From Nocardioides zeae (GTDB lineage: Bacteria; Actinomycetota; Actinomycetes; Propionibacteriales; Nocardioidaceae), in contig NZ_JAUTAN010000001.1 of assembly GCF_030818655.1 (NCBI RefSeq), positions 2,976,001 to 3,040,000 on the forward strand: 64,000 nucleotides of DNA, in the 5' to 3' direction. The notes beneath the pieces are model-generated. The model made no database searches, had not been told where the DNA came from, and saw only the letters and a program-made list of their open reading frames with translations. Shown here one piece after another: positions 62,662-64,000 of this stretch (position 1 is the stretch's first letter; every line of letters begins with the position of its first letter). The position numbers and the translations under genes were made by a program.

Positions 62662-62948
62662 GGGGCGGGTGGGGTGGCGTACACAGCGGTCTCCTCGTCG
62701 TCAGGTCGTCCGTCGAACAGCGGGCGACGGCTGCTCGGAGCACTGCTGCCGTGAGCCCGACCCTCCAATCGACCAGCGGGACAACCGCTACACAAGAAAT
62801 GCAGCAAACCAGGCCAACTGGTCTAGCCCACTCGGCATCGACACGCCTGAACTGGGCCTTTGCGGTGTGGACCCGGTTCCGGCGGGGTAACGCCGCACCA
62901 CCCCAGCCGCTCGACGTCAGCGAGCGGCTCGACCCGAGGGAGACCCGT
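62662..62948. other. Divergent intergenic region with 5' UTR hairpin
   Basis: About 290 bases, locally less GC-rich (CACAAGAAATGCAGCAAACC near 62792). A perfect 9-bp stem AGCCGCTCG / CGAGCGGCT (62906-62914 and 62922-62930) sits 6-7 nt before the RBS of the DUF4190 gene and could influence its translation. No gene recognised. Confidence 0.4.
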
Positions 62949-63191
62949 ATGAGCCAGACCGCACCTGTCCCGAACAACAACAGCGGCTTCCGCGTCATGA
63001 GCATCATCGGAATCGTGCTGGGCTTCGTGGCCCTCCTCTTCGTTCCGATCATCGTCGGCCCGGTTGGCGCGGTTCTCGGCTTCGTGGCCTACGCGAAGGG
63101 CGACCGCCTCGGGCTCTGGGCCGGCATCTGGTGTATCGCCGCCACCATCATCGGCATGGTCCTGGGATACCTCGTCGTCAGCAATATGTGA
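62949..63191 (+). CDS. Small DUF4190-like membrane protein
   Basis: 80 aa. Polar N-terminus, then FRVMSIIGIVLGFVALLFVP and a second hydrophobic pair LWAGIWCIAATIIGMVLGYLVV, the DUF4190-type layout. Function unknown. ATG 62949 has GAGGGAG 6 nt upstream; the longer upstream reading frame lacks an RBS. Confidence 0.75.
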   Translation: MSQTAPVPNNNSGFRVMSIIGIVLGFVALLFVPIIVGPVGAVLGFVAYAKGDRLGLWAGIWCIAATIIGMVLGYLVVSNM

Positions 63192-63219
63192 GCTGATCCG
63201 CGCCGTACCGCACGCGCCC

Positions 63220-63254
63220 ACGACCGGCGCCGGGGACTCCCCGGCGCCGGTCGT
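63220..63254 (+). terminator. Strong hairpin terminator after the DUF4190 gene
   Basis: Perfect 16-bp stem ACGACCGGCGCCGGGG / CCCCGGCGCCGGTCGT with loop ACT, 28 nt after the stop. Confidence 0.8.
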
Positions 63255-63391
63255 CTGCGTTGGTGCGCAGGGCAGGACGCGCACGCCCTCCGTTCCCCGC
63301 AGGTTCCTCGCGCGTTGGTTGCCGGCCCCGCGCCGCCCCCGGTTGCCTGGTGGTCGCACCGCTTCCCACCTCGACGCACTCGGAGTCTCCC

Positions 63392-63874
63392 GTGAAGAGC
63401 ACCGTGAAGAGCACCGTGAAGAACACCCCGAAGAGCACCCTGAAGAACACCGCCCGCATCGCCATGGCCGCGCTCGCCGCCACCGCCTCGCTCGGCGTCG
63501 CCGGAGCGACCACGTCCCCCGCCCAGGCGGGCGCCGCCTGCGACGCGTCGTGGGCGGCCAACTACGCGGCCTGCGGCGGCGCCGCCAACCACGTCAGCGG
63601 GATCGCGTTCCGCATCACGACGCAGTGGCCGTCCAGCGCGACCTACCTGTCGCCGTCGGCCAGCGTCGGCAACCAGGTCGTGGTCGGTGGCGGCAGCACC
63701 CTGGGCGGTCCGGGCGGCGGCGGTACGGACGTCGACGGCTACCTCATCCGCGAGCGCTGCCAGGGCCAGATCAGCATCGGCGCCAACGGCACGCGCACCT
63801 GGCAGGGCCCGGGCTGGCGCAAGATCTCCGACGGCCAGGTCGTGCACCTCTGGGCCCACCGCTGCGAGGCGTGA
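63392..63874 (+). CDS. Small secreted protein of unknown function
   Basis: 160 aa. Lys/Thr-rich N-terminus made of a repeated VKSTVKST pattern (15-nt DNA repeats), then a signal-peptide core IAMAALAATASLGVAGATTS with a likely AQA cleavage site. The mature ~110 residues have four Cys (AACDAS, AACGGA, RERCQG, HRCEA) and end in VVHLWAHRCEA, suggesting a disulfide-bonded extracellular domain. GTG 63392 has GGAG 8 nt upstream. Confidence 0.78.
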   Translation: MKSTVKSTVKNTPKSTLKNTARIAMAALAATASLGVAGATTSPAQAGAACDASWAANYAACGGAANHVSGIAFRITTQWPSSATYLSPSASVGNQVVVGGGSTLGGPGGGGTDVDGYLIRERCQGQISIGANGTRTWQGPGWRKISDGQVVHLWAHRCEA

Positions 63875-63904
63875 CCACCACGGCCTGAGGGCCGGCGGCG
63901 ACAC

Positions 63905-64000
63905 TCACGGGCACTCGAGCCCCGTCCGCTCGGCCAGTTGCGCCGGGGTGTCGCCGCGGCCGAGGGCGACGGCAGCCTCGTCGAGGATGTAGGTGTAGTC
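63905..64000 (-). CDS. C-terminus of an unidentified protein, cut by the window edge
   Basis: Only 31 residues are present, ending LAERTGLECP before the stop. The upstream part lies outside the window, so no function can be assigned. The open frame and GC-biased codons support a real gene end. Confidence 0.5.
   Translation of the reverse strand, partial: DYTYILDEAAVALGRGDTPAQLAERTGLECP

Overview
The window is about 64 kb of very GC-rich chromosome from an actinobacterium. The gene content is typically actinobacterial: the 33-residue ribosomal protein bS22, mycothiol synthase MshD, GlnR, a BldN-type sigma factor with a DUF5667 partner, Rex fused to the heme operon, a reduced Tad pilus locus and a DUF222/HNH gene with an actinobacterial SOS box. 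The overall mix fits the Nocardioides/Aeromicrobium group better than Streptomyces or Mycobacterium, but this genus-level call is inference. No plasmid, phage, IS transposase, tRNA, rRNA or CRISPR array was recognised.

1-24.6 kb is conserved core. Heme synthesis and redox control (rex-hemA-hemC-cobA/hemD, chained by 4-nt overlaps) is followed by a polyprenyl-sugar pair (GtrA and GT2) and a divergent glutaredoxin/HAD pair sharing a two-way promoter. Next come the BldN-like sigma factor and its likely anti-sigma, an acyltransferase-epimerase-bS22-helix-turn-helix block, proC, proline dehydrogenase, a TIM-barrel protein and ppx. The gene order resembles M. tuberculosis Rv0495c-Rv0511 (recalled, not searched). 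A LacI regulator, radA (with an apparent frameshift), a MoaD-like protein, glnR and mshD complete it.

24.6-37.8 kb is dominated by phosphate: ppk with a PHO-box-like site, DUF47-pit, and pstSCAB behind five 11-nt PHO-box units. A DUF559-like nuclease gene flanked by inverted 69-bp repeats interrupts it. A NUDIX/histidine-phosphatase protein, a 51-residue protein and a STAS protein follow.

38-49.8 kb resembles the Rv3649-Rv3662c neighbourhood: DUF1998 helicase, a Tad operon (ssd/cpaE-like, tadA, tadB, tadC, flp, tadE, tadG-like), a HAD-IB phosphatase, a candidate Ms1 small RNA and a Fic-like protein. A three-gene cassette encoding a WXG-domain lipase-like protein sits inside it. The ssd-like gene has a frameshift.

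50-64 kb holds a secreted 5'-nucleotidase, a LytS/LytTR pair with a DUF485/solute-symporter operon, DUF445 and DUF4393 proteins, a 12-copy 31/32-bp tandem array, the SOS-boxed DUF222/HNH gene and small secreted or membrane proteins. Three families of fixed-length intergenic palindromes (47, 50 and 69 bp) are scattered through the window. Many genes have a -10-like hexamer about 6-8 nt before the start codon and look leaderless.
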